Positions 1 to 10,999 of a DNA stretch of 64,000 bases are shown here, in pieces. The DNA comes from Euglena gracilis (lineage: Eukaryota > Euglenida > Euglenophyceae > Euglenales), in assembly GCA_039621445.1 (NCBI GenBank), contig CP154956.1, positions 71,608,914 to 71,672,913 on the forward strand, in the 5' to 3' direction. Both the position numbers and the translations under genes were made by a program. Position 1 is the stretch's first letter. Every line of letters begins with the position of its first letter. A model generated the notes under the pieces. That model ran no database searches. It was not told the origin of the DNA and was given only the letters and a program-made list of their open reading frames with translations.

Positions 1-147
1 CGGAAATGTGGAGTGGGGGGTAGGGGACCCGAAATAATACCGGGTACTGACCGTGAAGGCGGATGGGCAGGGGGGGTAAGGTTGATCAGGTCTTACCTCC
101 ATCTGTTCATCAGCCCAGAGGTCCGTGCCCTCGGACCTCGGGCTCCC

Positions 148-3100
148 CTACGCCAAGTCCGAACCGGCCGCATAGCCGGCAACGGAGTTTTTGGTGGAAT
201 AGATAGAATTCAATGAGCGCACCGCTATTCGGGCCTCATTAAATTCCACATCCGAGGTCTCATCCCCCTCCCTGCCCGAAGCTGGGGTGTCCTCCTCCAA
301 ACAAGAATTCTTGAAACCGACTTTTTGCCGGTTGGAGGAGTTACCACGGTCCCCGCGGCGCTTACCGCGATTTCCGTAGCCGGGCCAGGGGGAACGAGAT
401 CTGGGACATTTGGATGAGTGGTGGTCTTTGGAACCGCAAAGTAAACAACGGGATTTGTGGCGGGATTCCGCATAACGGGGGGAACGGTATTCCGTTCTTC
501 CATCAAACCGTCGTGGTGAACGGGTTTCCCGTCGACAGTGACCGGTGTACCGGGGTTTCCCCGGTGACTCGTGCGAAGAGGATGATCCAGTTCGCGAACG
601 AGGTCGTGAAGAGTCGCGATTGAAATCCCGTTTTCGTATAGGGGGTCCAGGTGACCCACCGCGAGAAGGACGGGTTTCCCGACCATCACGCGATGGTGAC
701 TTGGGCCTACTACCGCTAAAGCGGTTCTCCGAAGAACGTGAAATTCCCGATTGTCGTGAAAACGCCGAGGAACCCGATCCTCTTGAGGAGGTCGAGCCGC
801 TTGGGCTTCCAATACGCTTTCGCGCATCAGGATTCGGGCATTCCCGAGACATGTGACCAGATTTGTTGCACAAAAAGCACAGTTTATCCGTGCCTTGGTC
901 CGAAGAACGCTGATTCCGCGTTTTCGATCCCGTGGTGGGTGATCTCGGTGACATGGGTGATTTTTGTAACGCATTAACCGCACCCGCAGGGATTCCCGCG
1001 GTGGGATGCGTTTGGAAAGCGGACTGTATTTGTCCCTAAACTTGTGTGAGCTTGAGTTGCTTTGACACATAACTACAACGTTGGGCAAGAGTCATATCAT
1101 GCCCTGCCAACTCCTCGCGATGGATATCCTTCACGAGGGAAGGTATGAAATGCAACAAAACCGCATCGAATTGTTCGCGCATTTGCTTCTCGCTAAGTTC
1201 ATCAACTTCGGAAGCAAGTGCTAACCATTTGGCATACCAAAGGTCAATGGATTTCCATTTGCGATCCGATGGCGCGCATTGTCGTCATTTTTTCTCCAGG
1301 GTAATCCTGGTGACCAGACTTGAGTTGGTTGAAGCGTGTTGCTCAACCAGGTCATCAAATGATACGCCATTACGTATCACCAAATTACGTGTGCGTTCTC
1401 GCTCCTCCCTCGGTAGGTAATCGATGAATTCCATGTTTACTACCTCGGGATTCGGGTCTTGGGTAGGTCCCTTGAGTGCCCAGTAGTACTCCCAGTCCCG
1501 AAAAAATTGTCTCCATGTGGTTGGATCCCAGTCCCATTGGGGTTTCACCTTGTTCGCGATTGCGATTGTGCCCTTGAAGTCTCTCTGAGCAACCCGCTGA
1601 CCCTCGGTGGTATTCCAGGGGTTTGGGTCCCGGTAATTCTTAACACCAAACGCGTTTCGCCGATTTTCCGCTTCATGTGTACCCCGTGCAGGATTTCCCG
1701 CACCAAGTGTAAGGTTGGCAGGATTTTCCTGTGGGAAGTGCGAAAAATTTGGTGAAATTCTCCCGGTGGGGCGGGTTTCCCGCCGAAAACCCGATGGGTG
1801 ATCTGGTAGTCCAGAAGCTGATGGTGGTTGGTATGATCGCGAATGCGACACATGACCAATACCAGGTGTGGGCTGTTGGCTCATTCCTCGTACAAGGTTG
1901 GAATGTTTAATTTCTTGGTGGAGACTCGAATTTTCGAGCGGGGGATCAATTTCCTCATCGGAAATGTGTTGTGAAAAGTGGGTTTGTGGTGTGGGCAAAT
2001 GCAAAGGTGGTACAATTCGCGTTTTCGCGGGTGGTTGTACCAAATTCGCGGTGGATGTAGGGATTCCTACTCCAGAAATGCTAATTTGACAACGCGATTC
2101 CGGGACATTTGGAATACCAACCGCAGCGCTTACCGCGGTGGGTGGTGGCACAACCGGTACCGGAGTGGACATTTTATCCAAACTCGCGGACAAGTCATGC
2201 ACCGTTTCTTCCAAATGTTACACCAATTGGAGTTGGCCGCAAATACGGTCAACCTCATTCTCCAGATGCCTAACGCGTTTGCGGTAACGGGAAAAATCGT
2301 CCAAGTGTGGTAACTTTTCAGAAACCAAGTGTAAATCCTGGACAAGTTGTCCTTTGGACTCCTCCACATTCCGTAGTTGACCCGCAAGCGCTTTTACTGC
2401 ATTTGAGACAATTTGCAATTGGTGGGGTGACTTGGTGGGGGTTTCCGCGGTGGTGCACGAATTTTCCGCGGTTGGCTTTTCCAACAACGCAGAAATTCGT
2501 CCATCCAACCGTGAAACCTCATCTTGCATGGATCGGGCATTCCGATTCACAGATTCCTCAAGTTGAATCAAACTCGTGCAAAATGCTTGGAAGGTTTCCT
2601 TGTTATCACCAAGCATTTTGTTATAAAATGAGCGAAATTCCGGTGACTCGGATATCTGAGCGCGCGAAACATTGGGTGGTAGTGCGCGAATTTCCGCTAC
2701 TGTGGTGGACAACAAGGTGCCTCGGGTTTGCAATTCCCCAATAGCGGCGTGAATACCACTAATGTCGGGAATTCACTTGGAAAGTGCGGAAACATGCTCC
2801 TGCAAACCGACAACGGTGGCATTAATACCGCCAATGTCCGTTTGCATTTGTTGTTGCACGAAATCCAACCGTTGTGCGCAATCCGCGATTTTCGCGTTCA
2901 AGGTGGTTAATCCATCCTGATTTGCGGCACAATGGCAGGATTTCTGCTCCAAGTGTAGGATGCGTTCCTCCAAAACCTGGATTTGCGAACGGGGAACAAA
3001 ATTTTCTTGCACTTTCGCCTGAAATTGCTTCAAATGCTCGATTTCCGAGCCAAGATGCAAAATCCGTTGTTGGGTTTCTTGGAAAGAAGTGGTGAGTGTG

Positions 3101-4252
3101 GCAAAATGCTCCACCGCAACAAAGTTACCGATTTCCGGCATTTTGGGGGTGGCATTTTGCGCTTGTAACTGGTGCTGCAATTGCAGTCACATGGTTGAAC
3201 ATGATTCCACTTTGGCAAAAAGATGGCTCATACCATCTTGCACATGCAGAAACTTGGAATCATTCCGCGTTTTCGCTTCATGCAGTGTTTCACTGATTTG
3301 TTGGAAGTTTTGTGGAAGTTGGATGCGCAAAATATTGTCAACACTTTCCCGACAATGCTGAAGGTCTTTCCCCGCATTTTCAAAATTGTGTTGGCAATAT
3401 TTGCCGATTTCCTGCAAATAATTCCAGCAATATTCCAGTTTGGTGTTGACAACCCTTTGATTGTCCTCATCAAACTGCAAAACCTTGTTGAGCATGGTTG
3501 CACATTCCGCAACGCATTGGTGGACATGCAAAATTTGCTTGCTCAGCGGGTGATCCGCTGGGAGTTGACCGAGAATTCGGTAAACATCACCAGGGGTGAA
3601 GTTATCCCTCAAATCTTCCTCATAGTCCTCCACAATGGAAACGGCACCAGAGATTTCCGGTACCACCAGACGCATATCTGGGTTCCATGGCAATGCAGGG
3701 AACACCGCAGTTTCCGCGGGTAATCCCGGCAATGCGCGAAATGGTGTGGGGGGTGGAAATTGAGTGGGGGGGTTGAAAAAAACACGGTGTTTCCACCGAA
3801 TTGCACTCCAAAAGGCCCACCGGTGCTTCCACCGGGGATCTTTTGGGTGTGAACAGAGCAAAGGGCAAATACCCCTCACTTTGTTCATGGGTAACATGAG
3901 TAACCAAGTGTAAAGGTGCAAGGGGTTCATCCCCTCGCCGCATCAATGATGGGTGAACCGGGATGGAGGAAGGCATTTTGCCACCCACATCCCGCACAAT
4001 CAATGACAATGATGATGAAGAGGGTTCATTACCCCCTTGCAACAATGAAGGCGTTTTGCCTTGTGACAATGACAATTGATGCAATGTGTCTTCTTGTTGC
4101 TTGGGGGGCCGGGAATTGGAACTTGTTTCCATCGAACCGTTCCAATCCCCGCCATCTTCTTCAAGATTGGTCAATGAACTCATCAACAATTCATAATCAA
4201 ATTTGCTGTTGGGGGTTGTGCTCTGCATCTTTTGAGACGGGTAAAAAGGCAA
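148..4252 (-). pseudogene. Gag-like polyprotein of a retrotransposon, decayed
   Basis: A minus-strand frame runs from an ATG at 4,252 to a TAG at 148. One frame change is needed, probably at the G7 run near 3,764-3,770. Downstream of it, in-frame stops fall at 3,187 (TGA), 2,773 (TGA), 2,218 (TAA) and 1,285 (TGA). The long middle part is rich in coiled-coil-like heptads. A tryptophan-rich stretch (WDWDPTTWRQFFRDWEYYW region, about 1,450-1,520) resembles retroelement capsid domains. The end carries two C-x2-C-x4-H-x4-C zinc knuckles (CFLCNKSGHMSREC and CLLCGSKDHHSSKC) in an Arg/Ser-rich tail, as in nucleocapsid. No protease or reverse transcriptase is visible in frame; these could lie beyond the left edge. 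LTRs were not found. Family assignment (Ty3-like or other) is open. Confidence 0.7.
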
Positions 4253-4829
4253 GAACCCAAAAATTCACACAAATAAGCAGTGAAACAGGGACCAGAAAGG
4301 TTGTATCGGCGAATACTGATCAGAGCCTTCTGAGACCTGTATCCTTGCTTAAAGGTTGGCTAGGGGCCAGGAACAGTACTTTCACCGTGTTTCACGGCTC
4401 CGTACGATCCTCACCACCAGTCAACCACAGAGTTTCTCTGTGTGGAACGTCTGTGTAGGCTCGTTGCCTAAATCTGCTACCAACTGTACGCCCAAGGACT
4501 TCCCTTTGACCACTTTTGTCCCAGAAAAGCATGTTTCGCTTTCTCCTGGTGCGCACCTACTTAGGTGACTAAAAATCCTTGGAGTAACAAAACCTTTTTT
4601 CCCAATTCCCCTATGCTAAGGCAGAGCACAAGACAAGTCGCTGTGTAAGGATTTTCCTTCACAGTCGTGTTCAGTCTTTTCAGAGGTTTATCCTCTTACT
4701 TCAAAACAGTCAGAATGTGAAGAATAGAATACCACCTGTGAGTAAAAGAGATCACGCGAGCACGTGTGATACGTGTCGCTAATTCCCATAGGATCTGCCA
4801 CGATCGTCAGGCTGTGTTCATCACAGCCG

Positions 4830-5275
4830 TCAGATTGTGACGGATCCAGACTCCGCAGGTTTCCTACAGAGCTGGGATCGTGCCTGGTACACAGCCACCC
4901 TCAACACACTGGTGGTTATTTGGACCTGTTCCAAATCAGATGACCGGAGGATGCATGAACAGAAACGTACGCAACGTACAAATATCAGAGGGCAGTAGGG
5001 ACTATGCCAGTCCCAGAAGAGTTGTGAGCGGATCCCAGAATACACCATATTTCTCCACATATTGGTTCCAAAGCCTTTTATAAGGTGCCAACTATGGCAT
5101 GGAACCTTCGACTTCCCAAGCCAGGGATCAAAATCATAGCACTGTATGCATTGCCTGCTTGGGCCTTTGAGAATTGAAACAGTTGAATTAAGGTGTCAAC
5201 CACTTGGTCAGTAGTGTCTTCAGAGGGTGGGCACCCACATTTTGTCCGAAATCTTCCGTAAAAGCGTAAAGGCAC
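4830..5275 (-). pseudogene. DIRS-like tyrosine-recombinase region, fragment
   Basis: The minus-strand reading around 4,860-5,060 (containing SSDLEQVQITTSVLRVA) is clearly related to that at 14,170-14,400 (RSPDLAQMQRTTSVLAGA), which belongs to a better preserved DIRS-like copy between RNase H and the recombinase motifs. Frameshifts and stops break it. The neighbouring frame at 5,078-5,275 may be the preceding part of the same protein. With the RNase H scrap at 6,711-6,990 it probably forms one eroded minus-strand element interrupted by later insertions. Confidence 0.5.
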
Positions 5276-6710
5276 TTTGGTAAAACATTAAACTGGGTTT
5301 CTTCCCAATAAATCGTTAATGGTTGTTTTTTATTTGTTTCCCTTTCAGAATATTCCTGAGCAAACAATTCAAACGAGGAGCCACCTGGCGGGTGGCATTT
5401 TCCCCCGAAAATTGGTGAACATACCCGTGTAAGTGGTGGTTTTCAGGCAGGCGGTCCCTGGTACTTTCATTTTTATTAACTGGGGCCACCATGTGGCTGA
5501 ATACCAGAAGGGTGTGACCACTAAAACTTTGGCCTGTTGAAAGAATTTTCATCTGGGGAGACATTTTTGAAGTACAGAGCGGGAGGTTTGCATAAAGATC
5601 CCCCATGGTGTCCAGTGGACATTGTATTGCTGCATGCCGTTGCATAAGCAGGACGGATTCTCAAGTATGGGACTCTGAGTTGAACGAGTTGGAGGCGGAT
5701 TCAATCTATCAAAGTTGAAGATTTGTGCCGAAGGAGTAAGGAGAAAAGCCAACTTAAGCTCTCCACTGTTTCGGATGAAATCACTCCCCTCGCACCCCTG
5801 TTTGCGCAGAAAGAGGTAACCGGGTTTTTTTTCAATTGGGAAGGGGAATCAACGTGGTGGACTTTGAATTGGTAGATCCACCCTCCTTTCCATTCCCACG
5901 GGGGTACTTTGCTCTAATCGGTTTGATTGAATTAAATAATCATTCTCCACACGTTTGGGGAAGTCGATCCCGGGACCCAGTCAGCCTGATCGGGGGGGGG
6001 GGGGCTATTTTGTTTCTTCCAAAAAAAATGAAGTGACTGGTCTTCTTCAACTTCCCCGTCGGGGGGGGGGGGGGCAAGTAAACCCCTCCCATTTCCCGGG
6101 GGGGTGGGGCGTTTGTCAAAGGGTTTACATCCGGGGGGGAGGCAAGCCACCCTTGCCGAGTGGGTTGCCAAATCGTGTGCCCCCCGGGGGGATTTAAACA
6201 AACCTCTCGCCTGGGGGGCAATTTTCCCTCGGGGGAGGGAGGCTGAAATTTATCTATCACCGACTGTAATTGCGTGATAATGGTCCATCAATTACATTCA
6301 CGTTTGAGAATACTGTGGAGAGATGGCGGCTGATTTTTATTCATTTAAAAGACAATTTTTTATGGTGTTGGACGCCTATGTCCCTTCACAGCGGCGAGAA
6401 CCATGAGGGTGGGGTGCTGGGTGTCGTTGGAAAGCGATCTATGGTGAAACAAAAAGTATCCACTCCCCTCTTAGTGCCGTTAGCATCCAGAATTTCATTC
6501 AGAAACGTCAATGTGGTTTTTTTTGAGTTCCATCCTAAGGACAGCGGTAATGACAGTGGCGAAATACCCGACTTTTGTCGCCATAGGGGGAGTGACGACC
6601 GCTTGATGTTGACGTCCGGGGTGCAGAATGTTTCTTTTGAGAAGACCTTTTTAAGGGCAAATTAACTCAAATTTAAGGATTTCTAAACCTTTCCCTTAAC
6701 ATTTACTCTC
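5276..6710. other. gene-free stretch with G/C homopolymers
   Basis: No coding region is recognised. The stretch 5,980-6,240 is dense in G and C runs of 8-13 bases, the same texture that fills the MITEs further right. It separates two pieces of what is probably one eroded DIRS-like element. Confidence 0.4.
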
Positions 6711-6990
6711 CTAAAGCACGCATGGCTTGGTTGTGCAAAGACAGAGATTGAGTGCACTTAATTCTTTGACATTTATGTAAAATTTATTTTCTTCATTCTC
6801 GTAAACATTTATGCAAAATGGAGTTCTCCCTCTAAAATTCCTGCACAATTTTGACTCTTTGAATGTCCAGCCCTGCCTCAGGTGCCGTCCGCTGGTGGAA
6901 AAATAGGTAATGAAACCCAAGCCGAAGTGGAAGAGAGAATAAGGAAGCTAAGAGAGGAGATTTTTGGAACGTATGATGAAACCGTATTTC
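6711..6990 (-). pseudogene. RNase H remnant of a DIRS-like element
   Basis: The minus-strand reading contains FYINVKELSAL, matching LHINVKELIAA in the RNase H region near 14,550. The INVKEL-type motif is typical of DIRS RNase H domains (H-I/V-N-x-x-E-L). The rest is degraded by stops. Confidence 0.5.
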
Positions 6991-7849
6991 GGTCTAAGGT
7001 ACAACCCGACCCACCGAGACAGGGCACTTACCCGGGACCTCTAGTGGAATAGGCTCAAATAGGGAGGGCACCAAACAGCCAAGCCCCCCCACAGGGAACC
7101 CGAGCCAGCCCCCCCCCCCCAAGGGGCACCCACCTTCCAAAAACCAACCAGGAGAGTACCGAGCCCCTCCCCCTTGGGGCACCAGTGAGCCAAGGCCTCC
7201 CAAAGGGCCACCGACCGCGGCCCCCGCAAACGCTCAGGCCTCCGGACTCTGCCCCCAGCCTGCAGGTATTCGTGGCGTGGCTGCCGAGCCACCCAGCAAG
7301 CCTGCGGCTTCCCCCCAGAGTCCGGAGTGTTCCACTTCCACCCAACGCGCCCACAGGAAAACAATTTTCTAAAAAATTCAAAAATTTTATCCGGAAGGCC
7401 AAGAAAAGGCAGCAATTCAAATTTGAAAAAAAGAAGAGCAAGCGGCGCTGGGAAACAAGGTGAAGGTGTTTTTCCGCAACCCCCCCCGCTGCCCTTTTTT
7501 TAGGTTTAAATCAAGCTTCCCCCCCCCCTACTGCTTCAGAGGCACCCACCTGGGGGTTGGCCAAAAACATCTCCCCCCCGCCAATTTTTTGAAATATTTG
7601 GCTGCCTGAACCCAGGTTCTGGCTGAATTCAGGGACCGAAAGCCACAAAAAAAAGAGAATTTTTGCGCCAAGTGCGCCTAATTTTACGGGAGCGCCGGGT
7701 GATTGGTTTCCCCCACTCGCCCTGCCAGGGAGCCATTCTGTGCACGGTCACCAAACCGGCGAGAGGGCACAGGATCTAGAGTTTCAAGGCCTCTAGACCA
7801 GCTTTTTTCTCGCAAACACCCCCTGAAGGCCTCCAGTGTCGCTGAGAGC

Positions 7850-8110
7850 CCTGAAGGAAGGTTTTGAGCGGAGGTGTTGGACGTCCACAGGGTTTAGACC
7901 TGTGAATTGTTCAGAAACTCACCCTGAAAAGCACCAGGGAGGTCCTGACGGGAGGTTTTGGACGTCCACAGGGTTAAGACCTGTGGATTTTTCAGAAACT
8001 CACCCTGAAAAGCACCAGGGAGGTTTTCAGGGGAGGTTTTGGACGTACACAGGGTTTAAACCTGTGGATTGTTCAGAAACGCACCCTGGAAAGCTCAAGG
8101 GAGGTGAATC
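7850..8110 (+). repeat. Three tandem 81-bp units, open in frame
   Basis: The marker GGACGTcCACAGGG recurs at 7,879, 7,960 and 8,041, an exact 81-bp period. Since 81 is 27 codons, the plus-strand frame reads through all three copies as a 27-residue repeat (core TSTGFRPVDCSETHPEK). Copies differ by a few substitutions and no indels. Whether it is translated is unknown; it may simply be a minisatellite. Confidence 0.75.
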
Positions 8111-8529
8111 ACGGGGGATAGCAAGCCAACGGGGGCTAGGATGCCACATCCATGCCCTAAGTGTGACCATTTTGCAGAATGGTTGCATGAGATGGGGTGG
8201 AAAACTTTTTTTTGCTCTCGCAGGTGCGAATTTCAAATGGGGCTAGTCTCTTTATGGAATGATCGGACCTCAAGTCCAGTGGACAGTATTAATAACTTGC
8301 AAGATCGTTGGAACCCAAAAGGAGGTGAATCTAACTGAATTGCAGTGTTGCTATCTGCCCGTATGGATACACAGACAGACCAAGGAGCCTAAGGAGTCTG
8401 CCAATCGGATGGCTGGTTCAAAGCTCCTTTGTGAGGTGTGGGGAAGGCAGCAATCCACTTTCAGATAGGACTGCCCAATGTTTTTTTTTTCTCTGGCCCT
8501 GTGGTGAATGTTTTCAGCCTCGGGCAGGG

Positions 8530-8640
8530 GTGGGGACGGGACAGCCCTGGTGTATTTCCTCCCCTAGACCCCCATATCCGGATTTTTCGGGACAGGACAA
8601 GGGGGGTCAGCCCTGGGGTATTTCCTCCCCTGAAATCTCG
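8530..8640. repeat. Short tandem duplication
   Basis: Two near-identical segments, each ending in CCTGGtGTATTTCCTCCCCT, lie about 80 bp apart. Confidence 0.5.
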
Positions 8641-8699
8641 TTTCTGGATGAGTTCGGCCCAGGACGGTGGGGGATCAGATTATTATTGTGAACCCCAGT

Positions 8700-10400
8700 C
8701 CCCAACCTGAGCATCATTTAGCAGAACCGTGCTGGGGGGGTGGGGCTGATCGAAGGGATTTTTATTATCCCCGGACTAAAGTTGGCTGTGCCTTTTGGGA
8801 ATATGCACTGGGATTCGGAGAATGATTTGCTGCCGAGGGTGATGTTTGATAAGATTGCACAAGCTTCGTATGGTTAATGGACCAGCGGCAATTGGAAGCA
8901 ACGGACAGCCAGGGTATGCCGCGGGTCCAGATTTTGCAGCGGGCTCCACAGCTTTCTGCAGCTGTGGACCCAGCCCTGGCTGGACCGCGACCCCAATGCC
9001 GCAGTGTGGAAAGAGTTTTCAATCTGTGAAGGAGTGCACACTTTTTATGTAGCAAAATGTTGGCTTTCTTCCCTTACAAGTTTACGGCTGTCGGCCAATT
9101 CCTTGGGGGGGGGATAAAACCCTGAATTAAGGCTGTTTAGCGCCGACCGCAGGGTTTGACAGCCCAGTTATTTTTTCCCAACCCTGAGTCTACTCTGTGA
9201 CCCGGGTTGCTGACACCCAAGTTCAGGCGTTCAGTAGCACCGGAATAAGTGCATGTCGTTGTAGCTTGGGCAGTTGGTGTGTGCCTCGACCAGGTTTTTG
9301 GTTTTGCAGTACCGAAGGCCCTGGGGAGGGGGGGTTTGTCTCTCCCAAAGGAAACATGGCCGATAGGAAGCCAATTTCTGGGCTGGGGGGGCAAAATTTT
9401 TTCACTCTCTTCCTCCTCGAACCTGGGTCAGATGATGTCAGGCCGGAGCAGGGGAGCAAAAAGATTCCGGAACCACAGATTCGGGATGTTGACAGTCCAT
9501 TTTAACCTCCACCAGGTTTATGGTTGTGTCGAACCGAAAACCCTGGTGGACGGGGTCAGGTAAGTGAGGAAGAAATGACAACAGCAGTAAAGAAGCCCAG
9601 TAAAAAAACCGAACCCAAACGCCCATCTCAACCCGCCTCCAAGTCTGCAGCCCCTCAGGCTTCTTGCTGCCCCTGGGCTCCCAAGCCCATACCTTACAAG
9701 GGAACCAGCAAGGGCACGGAGGAGTGGCAGTGAATAATAATAAAAACCCTGCAAACTGCAGTCATTGCTGCCATACACACCAACCACCGTACGCCACCGG
9801 CCGTACCCATACCTCCCACCGCATCCATGCCCATGGTGGTATTAATATCCCTGCACGGCATTGGAAAAATTGGGGATGAGATGTATACACAACTCCCTCC
9901 TGATACTAGGTCTTCCCAACTGGTGAATTTGGGTCTATTTAGCATATTTTGGTCTTTTTATACAGCTTTCCTTTGTTTTTTAAGAAGTATGTTGAACTTG
10001 GTTAGAGTTCTTGCAAGCGCTTCGAACATACTTTTTTGAGGTTGACGTCCGAAATTCTGGAGTTCTGCAGAGCTCAAAAGTGGTATTCAGATTAATCTAT
10101 CAAAATCAAGGGAGGAAACCTTCATTTTGATTTTGATTGGTTGATTTTGATGCAATTGTGCTGTTTTTTTTTTGTTGCATTATTGCATTTGGCGTTGCAA
10201 TTATGAACATTTCAATCACGTTTTGTTTCAAAATCGAAGAATTGCAATGCAACTCAACAAGAAACTGAAAGCAATCAACAGATTGAGGAAGGGGTGGTTT
10301 TTCTTCCCTTACCCCCTCATCTGTGCGAAAAGGAGTATGCGGTGATGTCACAAACTCAGGCAACCAAAGTGCAAAGTTCACCCCATAACCGCCTTTTTGG
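8700..10400. other. stretch without a recognised gene
   Basis: Several short frames are open on both strands, but none has a recognisable motif, and no splice-bounded GC-rich exon stands out. Confidence 0.3.
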
Positions 10401-10518
10401 CCCAGACACTGTGATAAATGACACCACGGCGTTGGCTCTGAATGGATGAGTTTATAAGGGAGGCGTTGAAACCCAAAAAAAACGCCCTTGGATATCCCAG
10501 TGACACCCCCCTCAGTGG

Positions 10519-10990
10519 TTAGGGTGGGTCTACTGGGAAGTTCATCCTTGGAAATGAAAACCCAGGTTCTGCCGCAGGGGGTGCAAGATCGAAGAAAAAA
10601 ACACTTCCAACGCAGATCAGCTCAAGGAGCAAAATAATGATCCTACGAAGGGAACTGGCCCCGGGCGTTTTCCCCAACAGGTGCCACCTGCGCGTGACGA
10701 CTTTTCTCCCTGACAATTTGGAACAATCCTGGGTTGGGATTAACTTGGATACGCAGTGAATGACCTATTTAAAAAATTTCCCAGCAAATCGTTGACATTT
10801 CTTTATTTCCGGTGAGATGGGGTGAACTGAATCCCAGGGGTCAATGGAGTGAACCACCAGAAACTTGAAGATAATTGATGTGGAAGCCCTTAAAAGGAGC
10901 AAATACAGAAAATTTGATCGAACTTTACCCAAAATGACAGCCACCAGCCTCTTCGGCATGATGTTTTTCTGACGAAAATTCCTAGTTCTT
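10519..10990 (-). pseudogene. DIRS-like pol fragment (connection/RNase H region)
   Basis: The minus-strand reading KRLVAVILGKVRSNF parallels KRQLAAILGQSWSNV at about 14,900 and KRQLAAILGQIRCNL on the plus strand at 18,540. It is followed by a related PWDSVHPISPEIK segment (compare PWESKHHISPEIK near 14,760). This is therefore a third, diverged copy of the region between reverse transcriptase and RNase H. Its reading frame is interrupted. Confidence 0.6.
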
Positions 10991-10999
10991 TTCTGACCC

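Noticed and set aside
148-4252. TGA read as a sense codon in the Gag-like frame
   Set aside because: The frame also has TAA and a frame change, and host genes here end in TGA and TAG, so decay is simpler.
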